From the NCBI GenBank assembly GCA_963575745.1, contig CAUYUJ010017863.1, positions 158,124-222,123 on the forward strand: DNA of 64,000 bases, written 5' to 3'. The stretch comes from Prorocentrum cordatum. Lineage: Eukaryota; Sar; Dinophyceae; Prorocentrales; Prorocentraceae. The first letter of the stretch is position 1. The number at the start of each line of letters is the position of its first letter. The notes below the pieces were generated by a model. The model ran no database searches, was not told the origin of the DNA, and was given only the letters and a program-made list of their open reading frames with translations. Shown in pieces: positions 18,962 to 30,299 of the stretch. A program made the translations under genes and the position numbers.

Positions 18962-19009
18962 AAGAAGAGGAGAAGGAGGCTATCTCAATAATGAGGCAAG
19001 AGTGAGGAG

Positions 19010-19640
19010 GAAGAGGAGGAGGAGGAGGAGGAGGAGGAGGAGGAGGAGGAGAGAAGGGATCATAGGCGATATCAGAGAGCAACGAATATCAAACGGGGGA
19101 TCGGGGCGGCGATCGAAGGAGCCTCACTTTCTCCCCCCTCCCTCCCTCCTTCCCCCCTCCGTACCTGGGAACTTCTGTTTCCCAACACTTTCTCTCCCCC
19201 CTCACCCTCACCCTTCCGTCCTCCCGCTCTTCCTCCCCGTTCCCCCCCCCCCCCCCAGGTCCCTGGCCCCATCCACGCTCCCCGTCCGGTCGCCGTCCCC
19301 GTCCCCTCGCCCATCTCCCCCTCCCCCCTCCCTCCCTCCACTCACTCACCTCCCCTTCCATCCCCTCCAACATCCTTCCCTCGCCTCTCTCGGCCCCCTC
19401 CCCGCGCCCCTTCGCCCCCTGCACGTCCGCTTCCTCCCTCCCTCCCCCCTCCCGCTCCACCTCCCGAGCCGAAAAAGGCCCCTGCAGCGGAACAGCGGCT
19501 CCGGGGTCGTGTCGCACCCGCGGCCGTAGCTGGCGCAGCAGAACTGCCGCTGGTCCGTGCTCCAGCTGCCGGGAGAAGGGGGGGAGGGGGGGGGGGGAAG
19601 GGGGGAGAGGGAGCGGAGGAGCACGGACCCAGAGATCCAA
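19010..19640. repeat. GGA run followed by a pyrimidine-rich stretch
   Basis: Bases 19010-19052 are (GGA)n. From 19115 to 19480 the plus strand is CCCTCC-rich with almost no structure. Long open frames here are compositional. No gene is seen. Confidence 0.75.
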
Positions 19641-19644
19641 CGTA

Positions 19645-19796
19645 CTGAAAAAATCAAGACGGAGGCTTTTCGTATTTTTCGGCCTCGAGGGGCCCTCGCC
19701 GGGCCCCAGGACCGCCAAAAAGCGACTCGGGATGAGAAACCGGTCCCGGGGAATGGGTCGAGACATCTGGGGACCCCGTATTGAAAAAATCACGAC
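19645..19796. repeat. Family D repeat, copy 2
   Basis: Bounded by TGAAAAAATCAAGAC and TGAAAAAATCACGAC. The interior matches copy 1, including CGACTCGGGATGAGAAACCG and GGACCCCGTATTGAAAAAAT at the right end. Confidence 0.87.
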
Positions 19797-19934
19797 GTCG
19801 GATCTCTGGGGAGGGAGAGGAGCGCGCGCCCAAGAAGGGAACGGCCGGAGCCCCGGGTGCAGCCTGGAACGAAGGGGAGAGGGCAGGGAGAGGGCTGGGA
19901 CGAGCGAAGAGGACGACGAGAGAGGGAGCAGAAC

Positions 19935-20276
<342 letters not shown>

Positions 20277-20478
20277 CTCCTCCTCCTCCTCCTCCTCCTC
20301 CTCCTCCTCCTGCTCCTCCTCCTCCGCCTCCGCCTCCTCCTCCTCCTCCTCCTCCCTCCTCCTCCTCCTCCTCCTCCTCCTCCTCCTCCTCCTCCTCCTC
20401 CTCCTCCTCCTCCTCCTCCTCCTCCCCCTCCTCCTCCTCCTTCTCCCCCTCCTCCTCCTCCTCCTCCTCCCCCTCCTC
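20277..20478. repeat. CTC trinucleotide run, about 200 bp
   Basis: (CTC)n with scattered TGC, CGC and CCC interruptions. Pyrimidine tract long enough for triplex formation in principle (inference). Confidence 0.95.
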
Positions 20479-20824
20479 GGCTGGGGTCCACGGTGGGGCC
20501 GTGGAGGAGGAGACGGAGGGCCGTGGAGCAGGAGGCCCCCTGCCCAGGAGCAGCGCCCCCCAGCGAGCGGTATATGTGCGTGCGAAGGGGCCCAGCAAGC
20601 CGGTAGCGAATGGGGCCCAGGCTGCTGCACAACCTCCTGGCGGGTCCACCCCTGGGAGGCTCGAGCGAGATGCCTGCCAACACGTTGTGGCCGAGTGTGG
20701 CTGGGTCTGGGTATGAATGGGCCTGGGCATATAGTCTAGTCTGCGCGTGAGCGACTGACTATGTACGAAGCCGATGTTGCATCACAGCAGCATTTCGGCC
20801 CCTGACTTTCGTCCTGGGTTCGGT
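20479..20824. other. Spacer, no recognisable gene
   Basis: Short words ACACGTTGTGG and GTGTGGCTGGG near 20690. No gene. Confidence 0.35.
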
Positions 20825-20937
20825 TTAGTGAAGTGATGCATTTCGGGGTCCTCACGTGGGACAAAAACATCACTTCACTAATCTGGGGCCCCTGGGGCCT
20901 CAGTGGGCCCTGGGGCCCAAAATTAGTGAAGTGATGG
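20825..20937. repeat. Alternating inverted copies of TTAGTGAAGTGATG
   Basis: The 14-mer TTAGTGAAGTGATG is at 20825-20838, its inverse CATCACTTCACTAA at 20868-20881 and a direct copy again at 20924-20937. The second and third enclose a GGGCCC-rich core that is itself nearly palindromic. Two alternative hairpins are possible. Confidence 0.85.
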
Positions 20938-21924
20938 TTTTCGGGCCTCGGACTATGAGGTTGGTCCTGGTGTGAGCGGGTCATGGTGTGCGTGCGAGTC
21001 TGAGTATGAGTGGCTGAATGTGGGTGAGCCTGGGTATGAATGCGTATGAGTATGACTGGCCAGGTACGAGCGAGCCTGAGCATGACTGACATTGCACGAG
21101 CGACTGGGTAGGAGTGAGCCTGGGTGTGAGTAAGTTTGAATATGAGAGACCACGAGTGTGAGTGGGTCTGGGTACCGAAAACGATGCTCAAGATCCCCTA
21201 CGATTCCCCCAGTAAGCGCCCAAAAAGGCACAGGAGACTGTCGGGAGGTTCCATCGGCCAACAAGAGCCTCCAAGAGAGGCTGGAAGACGCTCTGGGAGA
21301 GGGCCCCGCTGGACAAAAAATTGGCAACATCATCTAGATTGTTCGTACGCGTTTCGTATATGTTCGGCTTCTCGGCTGAAAGTGGTTTGAAAATGGCTTC
21401 AGCGAGCCCCAAGACTGTCCAAGAGGACTCAAGAACCGCCCGAAACTGCCCTAGTGCGTCCCAGGAGGCCTTCAAGGCGGCTTGAGACAGCCTCTGGGGA
21501 GTTCGATAGATCTTCTAGACGTCCCAGGGCAGTGCTAAGGTAATTTTCAAAGGCAGACGGCCCCCCAAACGTTCCAAGACAGCTCAAAAGAGGGCCCGAC
21601 ACAGCCCATAAAACGCCCCGAAGAGACCTCCAATAGGCTTCCCGCGAAATCCCAAGACATTCCAACAGCGTTTCAAGCAAAACGTGCCAAGATGGTTTCC
21701 TGCAACCTCCGACCTTCAACCAATCCCTCCCAAGCCTACCGACCTTTAACCCCCCAACCTTCTTGGATCTCGGGGCGTGTAACGCGAAGCCGGAGATGCA
21801 ACACATGTGCCAACTACAAGCCAAGAATGCCCCAGACGGACCGACCGCTCAGAAGAGCCTCGGACGAAGCTTAACACGCCTGAGAAGAACCTGGGGGGCT
21901 CTGGGTATGACCCACAAAAAAAAA
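20938..21924. other. Spacer with GAGT-rich and CCAAGA-rich segments
   Basis: Bases 20960-21180 resemble 1765-1935 (TGAGTATGAGTG words). Bases 21210-21720 carry scattered CCAAGA and GGCTTC words of the degenerate family seen elsewhere. No gene recognised. Confidence 0.4.
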
Positions 21925-22118
21925 CGCCGACCCTGTCGGCGTGTGTGAATGCTTTTTCCGTTCGAGTCGGGCTTTTCCGTTGGAGTCGTCGTCTCCGTCT
22001 TCCTCTGTTCCATTTGCCTGGGCCCTCTTCCCCATGCGTGCCGTCCAAAGCAAAATTGAAAAAACAAGGAATGGGATAGAAAGGAAACCCTTCCATTTGA
22101 TCCCTTCCCCGCGCTGCG
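21925..22118. repeat. Family B repeat, free copy
   Basis: CGCCGACCCTGTCGGCGTGT starts both this copy and the insert at 15126. Shared downstream words are GTCGTCTCCGTC, CCAAAGC(A/G)AAATT and TTTGATCCCTTCCCCGC. The first part is a hairpin: GCCGAC-CCT-GTCGGC. A short related piece, TTCGGCGTGTGTGAGACACC, lies near 59376. Confidence 0.8.
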
Positions 22119-22519
22119 GGGGGGTCCAGGGGGGGCCCCGGGGGGGGGCGCCACCCAGACCAGGCTCGGGCGGAGGGCAAGGACGAGGACGACGACTCGC
22201 TGGACCCCGCCCACTGCCCCGACAGGGAGAGACCCAGGGCGACGGTGCGCCAGCACGTCTCCCTGATTACTGCGCAGGCGGCGCCGGACCTCGAGGGGAT
22301 CGCCCTGGCGCGCGAGAAAGAAGAAACCTCAGCAGTGCCCGGCGCGACGCAGCCGTGCAGAGCGCGCACTTCCAGGCGACCGCCGGTGGAGGCGCCGCGT
22401 GGAGCGCCGGGGCGCGCCTCCCTCGGCGGTCCGAGCGCATTTCCAGCAGGTCGCGCCGGGAGCGGGACGTGGCGGACGCGCTGAACTTCGCGCGCGGCAA
22501 GCCCAGACCCCCTCGCGTC

Positions 22520-22671
22520 ATGAAGAAATCACGACATGAGGTTTTTCGCTATTTCCGGCCTCTGGGGGCCCTTACCGGGCCTCGGGGCCGTCAAAAAACG
22601 ACTTAGGATGAAGAGCCCGTCCCGGGGAATAGGTCCAGAGTTCTGGGGGTCGCGCCATGAAGAGATCATGA
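22520..22671. repeat. Family D repeat, copy 3
   Basis: Bounded by TGAAGAAATCACGAC and TGAAGAGATCATGAC. The middle GGGGGCCCTTACCGGGCCTC is kept. It lies immediately upstream of the helicase relic. Confidence 0.82.
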
Positions 22672-22689
22672 CGTCGGGGGTCTGGGAAC

Positions 22690-24720
22690 GTCTCGAGAAG
22701 TTGGCCGAGGAGCGCCTCGCGCCCCCGTGCATGTCCGAGGCGGCTCGCGAGGGCGCGGGCGCGGCCGAGCCGACGGAGGCCGCGGCCGTTTCTGCGCCCG
22801 CGGCCAGGCGCCGACCGCCGGCGACCGCGGCGCGCGAGGAGAGACACGCCTGGGCGACCTTGCGTGACGACCGCCTCCAAGGCAGTCGCGAAGAGGATGA
22901 CGCGGACGTCGACGACGGCGCGGACGAGGGCGCTGGCGGCCTCGGCGGCGCCCTCGCTGCGGCCAGGTTCGGCGGCACCGCGTGCTCCACGCCCAGCGCG
23001 CACATCGTCCAACGGGTCGCTGGTTTGCCGGAGGGCCAGCGACTCACGCGGGACCAGATGCTCTTCGTCGCCAACTTCGCCAGGCCTGCGACGATGCCCG
23101 GGATGACGACGTGCAGAAGAAACCCTGGAGCGAGAGGGAAGTAACGCGCATGCTCTTTGGGCCAGGGCGGCTCGGGGAAGACGGACGCGGTGCAGCAGAT
23201 CGTCTTCCCAGTGGTGGAATAGGCGCGGCCCTCGTTGGTGCCAGACAAGGGCGCCACGATGGTCGTGGCCTTCTCGAACGCGAAGGCAAAGAACATGTCC
23301 ATGGAGAGGCTGAATGCCAGAACGCTGCGCAACGCGTGCGCTCTGCGAGTCCAAAGGTACATCATCGCGAATATATGGCTGGGGGGCAAGCAGAGGAGGC
23401 TTATGTGGTTGTGGGAGGACGCCCGCGTTCTTGCCATTGAGGAGTTGACCATGGTGGCGGCCGCGCTCCACAACGCGCTGTGGCCCGCACGACGTGCAGG
23501 ATTCCACCTACAAGCGGCCGCACCACCACTTCGGGCGCGTCCCAACGCGTTGCATCTGGGCGATTTCCTCCCGCTGAAGCCCACTGGCAGCATCGGCCTG
23601 CTGATGGACGTCAGCGAACTCCTGGAAGACGGGTCGCACAAGCACGCGGAGCCGCCGACGGTGGAGACTTCGCACGCAATCGAAGTCTTCTCTCACATCC
23701 TTTACGTCGTCGAACTGACGGCCACGAAACTCTTCGAGCCCGGGGACTCTCTGATCACGTTCTTGGGCTGCACGCGCGAGGGCAGACGCTTCCCGCCACA
23801 GGTCTGGTCTGCCTGGGAGAAGGCGCTGGCCTCGGACGACCGCGGCGTCCTGCGCCCTCGGTACCAGCGCGAGAACTTCCGCCTCGGCTACGGCATGGGC
23901 ATCTACTGGGAGACGCCGGCGAAGTGGATCAACTCGCGCGCTCGTCGCATCGCGCGGCGTCTTGACGCGCCTTTGGTTTTCCTGCAGGCCGTGGACGAGT
24001 ACATCGCGATTCAAGGCGATCCATGTGCGGTCTGGCGCCTCCTGAACGTCCCGAACATGCACAAGACGGGGGACATCCACGGCGCCTTACCTGCACGCGT
24101 CGGCATGGAGGTTCGGTTCACGGCCGCGCACGAGGAACTAAAGAAGTTAGGGCTGATCCAGGTGCAACTGGCCACCATCGTGTCCTTCGAGTTCCTCCCA
24201 GACGGCGACCGGGAGTACAAGGGGCGCGCGCCAGACCAGCTCTTTCGCCCCCGCCACCTGCCGCAAGGAATCTGGATGCAGGTGCGCGGCCTCAAGGAAT
24301 CTCCGATCTACAAGCATATCGCCAGAGTTTTGCTACAGGGCGCCGAAAGCGCTGACGACGACGGCGAGGCCGAGGCGCGGGCGAGGAGATTGCTCATGTT
24401 CAGGCCCACCGAAAATGAAGTCACGTGGCAGAGCTCGGGGCCGCACGCCGCGCGCCGCTCGGGGTTTGCCCATGCGCACGCATTGGCGCAGGGGCTGACG
24501 CGGCCCGAGGGCATCGCCATCGACCGCGCTAGGGATCGGGACGCCAGTCGCACGGGCATGTCGGACGAGCAGTGGTGGCTGTACCTCTACGTCATGCTCC
24601 CCCGCGCCACGCGCATGCGGAACATGCTGGTCCCGCGGCCGCCCGTGCGAAAGTTCTTGGAGCGCGGGCCGCCGGCGCCCCTGCGGCAGGCGCTCGGGGA
24701 ATTCGACAAGCAGGCTGCGA
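22690..24720 (+). pseudogene. Broken Pif1-like DNA helicase
   Basis: Helicase motifs appear in order but in different frames. QRLTRDQMLFVANFAR (about 23040) is followed in another frame by CDDARDDDVQKKPWSEREVTRMLF. The Walker A GQGGSGKT is at 23160-23183 in a third register. An in-frame TAG stands at 23220-23222, inside VVE(stop)ARPSLVPDKG. The long frame from 23223 then gives motif II IEEL (23436), GDFLPLKPTG (23559), LTATKLFEPGD, AQGLTRPEGIAID and YVMLPRATR (24588-24614). Between 23485 and 23550 the expected HDVQDSTYKRPHHHFG is present only in a neighbouring frame, implying two compensating indels. Motif II has E for the usual D. Family-typical spacing and many breaks make this a relic. Such genes are abundant in dinoflagellates and Pif1 helicases also occur in Helitrons. 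Confidence 0.8.
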
Positions 24721-24989
24721 GCTCCAGGACTCAGGCGGAGCAGCTCGCGGCAAAGCTGGGCTTCGTGCTGCCTCCCGCCTGGGCGCGGTCCCAACGGCTT
24801 GCCCCCGCGCCCCAGCGGCTCGCGGGGTTGCCCCAACGGTCTGGCCCGCAGGGTTGCCCCAACGGCTTCGCGACTTTGCCGTCGGAGAACGGGCCCCTGC
24901 CAGGCGCGGCGGCGAGGGCACCGAAGAAAATCAACATGCGCGCCTCTGCCAGGAGAAAGGAGAGGTGCATAAGGAAAGCAGGCGGGATG

Positions 24990-25372
24990 GAGATCAGGAG
25001 ATGGAGGAGGAAAAGGTGGAGGAAGAGGAGGTGGAAAAAGACGAGGAGGAGGAGGGGTAATATGAGGAGGAGAGGGAGGAGCAGGAGGAGCAGGGGGAGG
25101 AGGAGGAGGAGGAGGAGGAGGAGGAGGAGGAGGAGGAGGAGGAGGAGGAGGAGAGCAGGAGGAGCAAGAGGAGGAGGAGGAGGAGGAGGAGGAGGAGGAG
25201 GAGGAGGAGGAGGAGGAGGAGGAGGAGGAGGAGGAGGAGGGTGAGGAGGAGAGGAGGAGGAGGAGGAGAAGGAGGATAACAGATGCAACGGGTAGGGCGA
25301 GAAGGACGATGGGGAGGATGAGGAGGAGGAGGAGGAGGAGGAGGAGGAGGAAGACGCAGAAGCGGGAGGAGG
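24990..25372. repeat. GGA trinucleotide run, about 380 bp
   Basis: Mostly (GGA)n with GCA and TAA interruptions. It overwrites the 3' end of the helicase frame, so the last 150 or so codons of that frame are not real protein. Confidence 0.93.
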
Positions 25373-26689
25373 AGAGGAAGAGGGCGAGGGGCAAGCTAAA
25401 CATATTCTCGCGCGGGGTCCTACCGTCGGAACAAATGGAGGCGGGGGGTGCTTTCCGCTGCACGCGCTGCTACCCGTCGGGCGACCCTGCAGCGCGGCGC
25501 GTTGGTGGGTGCCGCTCCGCCCAGGGAAGTGGGCGGCCACCTGGATCAGCTCCTTCGCGCAGGTGACCCGCTGGGCTCGTTTATGGCAGTTTGGGGGCCT
25601 CTCGGCCACCTCCGCGGCCTGCGCGCCCCCCAGGGCGGCGCCGGGGGGCGGGCCCCGCCCGCGCGGGCACGTGTCTGGCGGCACGATGAGGACGTCGGGC
25701 CCCGCGGCCCCATCGCGGGACCTCCCCCCCGAACCCCTGGGCCCGCGCCCGGGGGCCGGCTGACCAGGGCCAAGCCCTGGCACCCCCAGGGGACCCCGGA
25801 CGTGGTCGCCTGCGCGGGTGTTCCCCCCCCCCCCCCCCGCATCCCCAACGATGGCTGGTTGTTGGAGGCCCTTGGCCCCCCCCGCGGGCCTTTTACCCTC
25901 GCTGCTGTAGAAGCCTTCCATGCAGTCGAAGGGCTCCCCCGCCACCTTGCCCATCGATTGCCTCGCCATGCGCACCACCTGGCAAAGGGATGGCTTCATC
26001 AATGATCCCAATGTCATCTCCTTACCTTCCCTTCCCTCCCTGCCTCCCTTCCTCTCGTTTTCCCGTCCTGCCTTCCTCGTTCCTGCCCCTGTTCCTCTTC
26101 CTCCTCCTCCCCCCTTCCCCTCCTTCTCCTGCTCTTGCTCCTGCTCTCCTTCCCCTTCCCCCTGCTTTCTGCCGAAAGGTAGTCGCGCGCCAATGAGGAA
26201 AAGAGATTTCTGTCGACTGCGCTATATAGTGTTCTCTCCGCCTTTGCATGCTGGGCAGGCGTTTGCGAACCTATTGTGAGTGTCGCTCTTGACATGCATT
26301 GGCCAGCGAGCAAGGTTGCAAGTGCCACAGTTTTCGGGCTGCGCTCACAATGAAGTGCCGTGGCGTCATGCTTTTGTGATGATACATACTTTGTTTGCAG
26401 CTCGCGGCTCAAGCCTCCAAACTTACCGCGAATGATCCTGTCGCACCTGAGACACGGGTACGGCAACTGAGGGAGCCCTCACAACGTCCACCGTGAGTGT
26501 TATGAGTACGCTGTGCAGCGCAGGCTCTGGCAGCGGTAATGCCACAGAGGAATGGGACCGACACTCAGTGCCCGCGGTCTCTCTGGCACGTAAACGCACT
26601 CAAGCATGTCCAACATTTCGAGCTCGCGCGTGTTCTTGTTTATTCCACATCGGCCTGTACACCTTTGTAGATCAAATCTGCCAAATGAG
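25373..26689. other. Spacer, no recognisable gene
   Basis: Bases 25600-25860 are very GC-rich. Bases 26020-26160 are pyrimidine-rich. Open frames cross both without any domain I can name. GTCCAACATTTCGAGCTCG at 26608 recurs at 27357 with one change. Confidence 0.4.
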
Positions 26690-27140
26690 AGAGACCACCA
26701 GTGAAAGTCCCACCTCATTGTTCAAGGCTGTCTGAAGTAAGACACCATTCCGTGATGTCCCACTTCATGTCTGACACCTCCCAGAGGGAAAGACACCACC
26801 AGTTGATGTCCCACTTCATGATGGAAACACGCCCGAGGTAAGACATCACCAACAGATGTCCCACTTCATGATTGACATCTGCCGGAGAACGACACCATTA
26901 GTGGATGTCCCACTTCACGAATGAAATACGCCTGAGATAAGACACCACCACATGATGTCCGACTTCGTGTTTGAGATCTGCCAGAGAGACGCCACCAATG
27001 CACCAATGGATGTCCGACCTCATGTTTCAAATTCGGAGGTACGGTAACAGGCCAGCAAAGGTCAGCCAGGTACATGCTGACGCGTCTACCCCCGCACACA
27101 GGAGGAGAAGACGCCACCAATGGATGTCCCACTCATGTTT
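26690..27140. repeat. Degenerate 50-bp tandem repeat
   Basis: GATGTCC occurs at 26754, 26805, 26855, 26904, 26954, 27009 and 27123, mostly 49-51 bp apart. The unit is GATGTCCCACTTCATG, then a variable part, then GACACCACCA. Alternate units share CTGCC(A/G)GAG or CGCC(C/T)GAG, hinting at a 100-bp higher-order unit. Confidence 0.82.
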
Positions 27141-28100
27141 AACATGTGACAGATCTGCAAGAGATGCAGACGCCACCAACTGAAAAAAAAAAAACATGAT
27201 TCAAATGCACGCGGTAGTCGACATCGCCTACGGAGTCCCACTTTGCAGACCGAAATCCGTCGCTTACATGAGGCCGTCCTGTTGTGAAGGAACACCTTTC
27301 GCTTAGCAGTGGGAGGGTGGCCTCGAAGGCCTTCCAGCTGCTGATGCTCGTCATCTGTCCAACATTTTGAGCTCGTTGCCACGGTCGACGATGGGTGCAA
27401 TTGCAACTGCTGGCTGGGCGCGCAAGTTGGTCCCAATGGGAGAAGGAGGATCTCACGCATGAGTGCAAGCTACTCTATACGATGAATTATGCTGAAGCTG
27501 CGGCTTGCTGGCGCATGCTGTACGCAATCGCGGCTTGGCATGTGGAGCCTCGATGGCTGTACCCAACAACGCACTGAACTTGCACCTGCCCTGCGCCTGG
27601 AAGTGTGCCCTGGCACAAGAAAACTGGGTCGAGAAAGCTAGATGTTTGCCGAGGTGGCTTCCGTGTGCGATGATTGCTGCTGTAGCCGGAACGCGCAGTT
27701 CGGCTTCTGTGGCAGCTGTGCGCCGTTCTTGTGACACGACGCTGTTCCCCTAGCCCACCCCAAACCATGAGCATCACTCCACTGCCACCGATGACGTGCA
27801 GTGTCCAAGAAGCGCTGGCGGCTGACTAAACTATGAAAACTGCTGGTTAGGACATGGATGGGTGGCTACTGTGGAAGCAAAGGTTCCAGCGCAAGGGTGA
27901 GCGGCGCTGCGCGATGGATGCTGCTGGGGCCGAGACGTGGAAGCTCGAGTGCTGTGGGACCCGATGGCTCCCCAATGTGAGGACGCGAGGACGGTGGCGC
28001 CCCACCGCCCACACTGATCCCCAGGTCCGCGCCGCCGCTCCAAGCCGCCACTGTTCCGCCCCGCCGCCGCCGAGATGTCCAGGGAGGGCTGGTCTTAAGC
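27141..28100. other. Spacer, no recognisable gene
   Basis: No repeat or domain seen. Less extreme in composition than its neighbours. Confidence 0.4.
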
Positions 28101-28280
28101 TACAGTCGGGGCCTTGACCTAAGGAACACAAAATAAGGAACGAGGCCCCTTTTTTCCATAAGTTAACCTTCGATTTCCTGTCGAAAACATAAGGAAAACC
28201 TCAGGCAAGCTGCGAAACACATAAGGAACGCGGAGCCCCTCCCCAACGAAAAGGGTTCCTTCTTCAGGGCCCCGACTGTA
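28101..28280. mobile_element. Element A, copy 3
   Basis: Perfect inverted ends TACAGTCGGGGC and GCCCCGACTGTA, 180 bp. The interior matches the copy at 37503 almost base for base, apart from AACACAAAAT in place of AACCCTAAAT. Confidence 0.92.
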
Positions 28281-28500
28281 CGCTACTCGGGTGGTCGATG
28301 CTGGCTGCCACGGTGACCGTTGGCTGGGCCTTGCAGGTTGGCCGCTGCCGAACTGCAGAGAGCCCCGCGCCGGAGCAAAAGCCACACGGCGCGGCGGCTG
28401 AGCTGCTGCGGGTGACGTCTGCGAGCTCGGCCACGGACTCCTGCGGACGGGGGGCGCGGGAGCGTGATCTGCCGCGGGGAAGCCGCCGCTTGGCTCCATG
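28281..28500. other. Spacer, no recognisable gene
   Basis: Short stretch between two elements. No gene. Confidence 0.35.
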
Positions 28501-28663
28501 TGAAGGGGGCCCAGGACACACAAATAAATACACACAATCAAAAGGATTCCCCATATTTTCCGATATTTTCTGGGTTTTTGTCTTCCCCCCCACTTCCCAT
28601 ATTTTCCCATATTTTCTGCGGAATCAGCGATGAATTGTGTCTGTGTGTTTCTTTCCCTCCTGA
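28501..28663 (+). mobile_element. Short element M, copy 5
   Basis: Starts TGAAGGGGGCCCAGGACACA and ends CCTCCTGA, 163 bp. CCATG flanks it on both sides (28496-28500 and 28664-28668), a perfect 5-bp target duplication. Confidence 0.92.
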
Positions 28664-28830
28664 CCATGGGAGGAGGGCCAGCGAGGGAGCGGGCCCGCGC
28701 GCCGGGCGGAGCACCGAGAGGGACGAGTTTGCGTCGGAGCTCCACGCCCGCACAGCCGTGGTGAACGCAGCAGCGGCGGCTGGAAACGCGCTGCTGGCAG
28801 CGAGGGGGGCCGAGCGGTGCCAGGGGCCCT

Positions 28831-29071
28831 GACTCCGGATCCGCCCTACGTTGGCTTCTTTTCCAACTTAAGATTGCGTCGGAAATCCACCTGCAAGAGG
28901 CCGAAGAAGCAGGGCGGAAACTGCTGCACCCAGCATAAAAGTAGGGCAGACATCCACAGAAGCAGCAGCAGAAAAGTGGGGCGGAAATTGGCATCAGCGG
29001 GGCTTGAAAAGCAAGGCGGAAATTCCAAGCCCTACTCACGAATTTCCCCAAAGTAGGGCGGATCCGGAGTC
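28831..29071. mobile_element. Element F, 24-bp terminal inverted repeats
   Basis: The left end GACTCCGGATCCGCCCTAC and the right end GTAGGGCGGATCCGGAGTC are inverse to each other. The arms extend five more bases inward with one mismatch. Inside the 241 bp, the word GGGCGGAAA recurs at least three times with decayed GGGCAGACA forms. No coding. No target duplication is obvious. Confidence 0.85.
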
Positions 29072-29274
29072 GGGGTGGCCCGCTGGAGGCCCGGGCAGGT
29101 CACCGAGGTCGGTGACCTCGCGAGGCCCGTTGAGGGCCCCCCGAGGTCACCGAGACCGGGGGGCCGCCCCTGGGCACGGGGGGCCCCGCCCGCGCAGAGG
29201 GCTGTCGGGAAGGCGCCTCGTCCGGGGCCGCCGGCTCCCCGCAAGCCCGTGCTGCGCGGCGGCGGCGAGGGCGA
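29072..29274. other. GC-rich spacer with GTCACCGAGGTCGG repeats
   Basis: GGTCACCGAG occurs at 29098 and 29143 with inverse-like context. No gene. Confidence 0.4.
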
Positions 29275-29600
29275 AAGGGAGCGAGAGGCAGGCAGCCGAC
29301 TTACCCCCCCCAGGTAGGGGTACGTGATCCCAGGCCCAGGGCACGGCGGGCCTACATGGATTGCAGGGAGCCTTTGGTTTTTGCGGGGCAGGGTCGGCGG
29401 TCCAGATCCCTACCGTCCCCCTCCTCTCCCTGCCTGTCTTGCTTTCTCTCCCTTGCCCGCTCCCCCTCCCCTCCCCTCCCCCCCCCCTCCCCCCCTCTCT
29501 CGGCGAGGGCGAAAGGGAACGAGAAGCAGGCAGCCGACTTACCCCCCTAGGTAGGGAGACGTGATCCCAGGCTCAAGGCCCAGGGCGCCCCCCCAGATTG
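29275..29600. repeat. Direct repeat of about 65 bp
   Basis: GAGGGCGAAAGGGAGCGAGA at 29268 and GAGGGCGAAAGGGAACGAGA at 29505 both continue GCAGGCAGCCGACTTACCCC and GTGATCCCAGGC. The copies are about 237 bp apart. Confidence 0.85.
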
Positions 29601-29611
29601 GATGGGAGGGG

Positions 29612-29612
<1 letters not shown>

Positions 29613-29671
<59 letters not shown>

Positions 29672-29702
29672 ATCGACGACGACACCGACGACGACGACGA
29701 AG
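29613..29702. repeat. GAC trinucleotide run
   Basis: (GAC)n with ATC and ACC interruptions near its right end. Confidence 0.95.
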
Positions 29703-30299
29703 GCAAACGCGCAGGCGGGAGGCCAGGGCCGGCGGGACGCAGCAGGCGGGCGGGCAGGCGGGCGAGCAGGCGGGCAGGCGGGCGGGCGGGCAGGAGGTCG
29801 GGAACGAATGCTCCTGGCTGTCACGGCGGTGGTGATCTCCGTCTCCATGAAGACATGCAGATGCTGGGGCGTATGGGGAGACGTAGCAAACAGCAACGAG
29901 CACAGATCTGCGTGTGCACGCGCGGAAAGCTGCTGGCTGCGAAGGAAGATCGTGAACACAACTGGTATACTCTGGTAGTGCACCGTGAGTGCCAGAGTGA
30001 CAGAAATCTGCTGCGCTTGTGGACTTCGGCGGTGGACAAACCTCCCTTTAGTAAACCTCCCCTTAGTGAAAACGGCCTGGGACTGAAACCGAGGGACCTG
30101 GACCCGCAAAAATGACGGCCGCGACGCCCCCTCGCGAACCGACAACGGCCAATTCCTCAATCGACGTGTCAGGGTAGGAGGTCTGTCCACCCCCGAGGGC
30201 TACAGGGCTCTTGGCATACGTCCTCTTTGCATGCTGAAGCGAGATGTATCACAGCAAGGTCAGCCCCGCCCGCCGGTTCCCCTGACCGCCCTGCAGGCA
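29703..30299. other. Spacer with a GGGCGGGCAG run, no gene
   Basis: Bases 29745-29795 repeat GGCGGGCAGGCGG. Bases 29800-30250 show nothing recognisable. Confidence 0.4.

Noticed and set aside
26690-27140. CRISPR-like array of 50-bp spaced words
   Set aside because: Units are contiguous and degenerate with no conserved repeat/unique spacer alternation, and the organism is eukaryotic.
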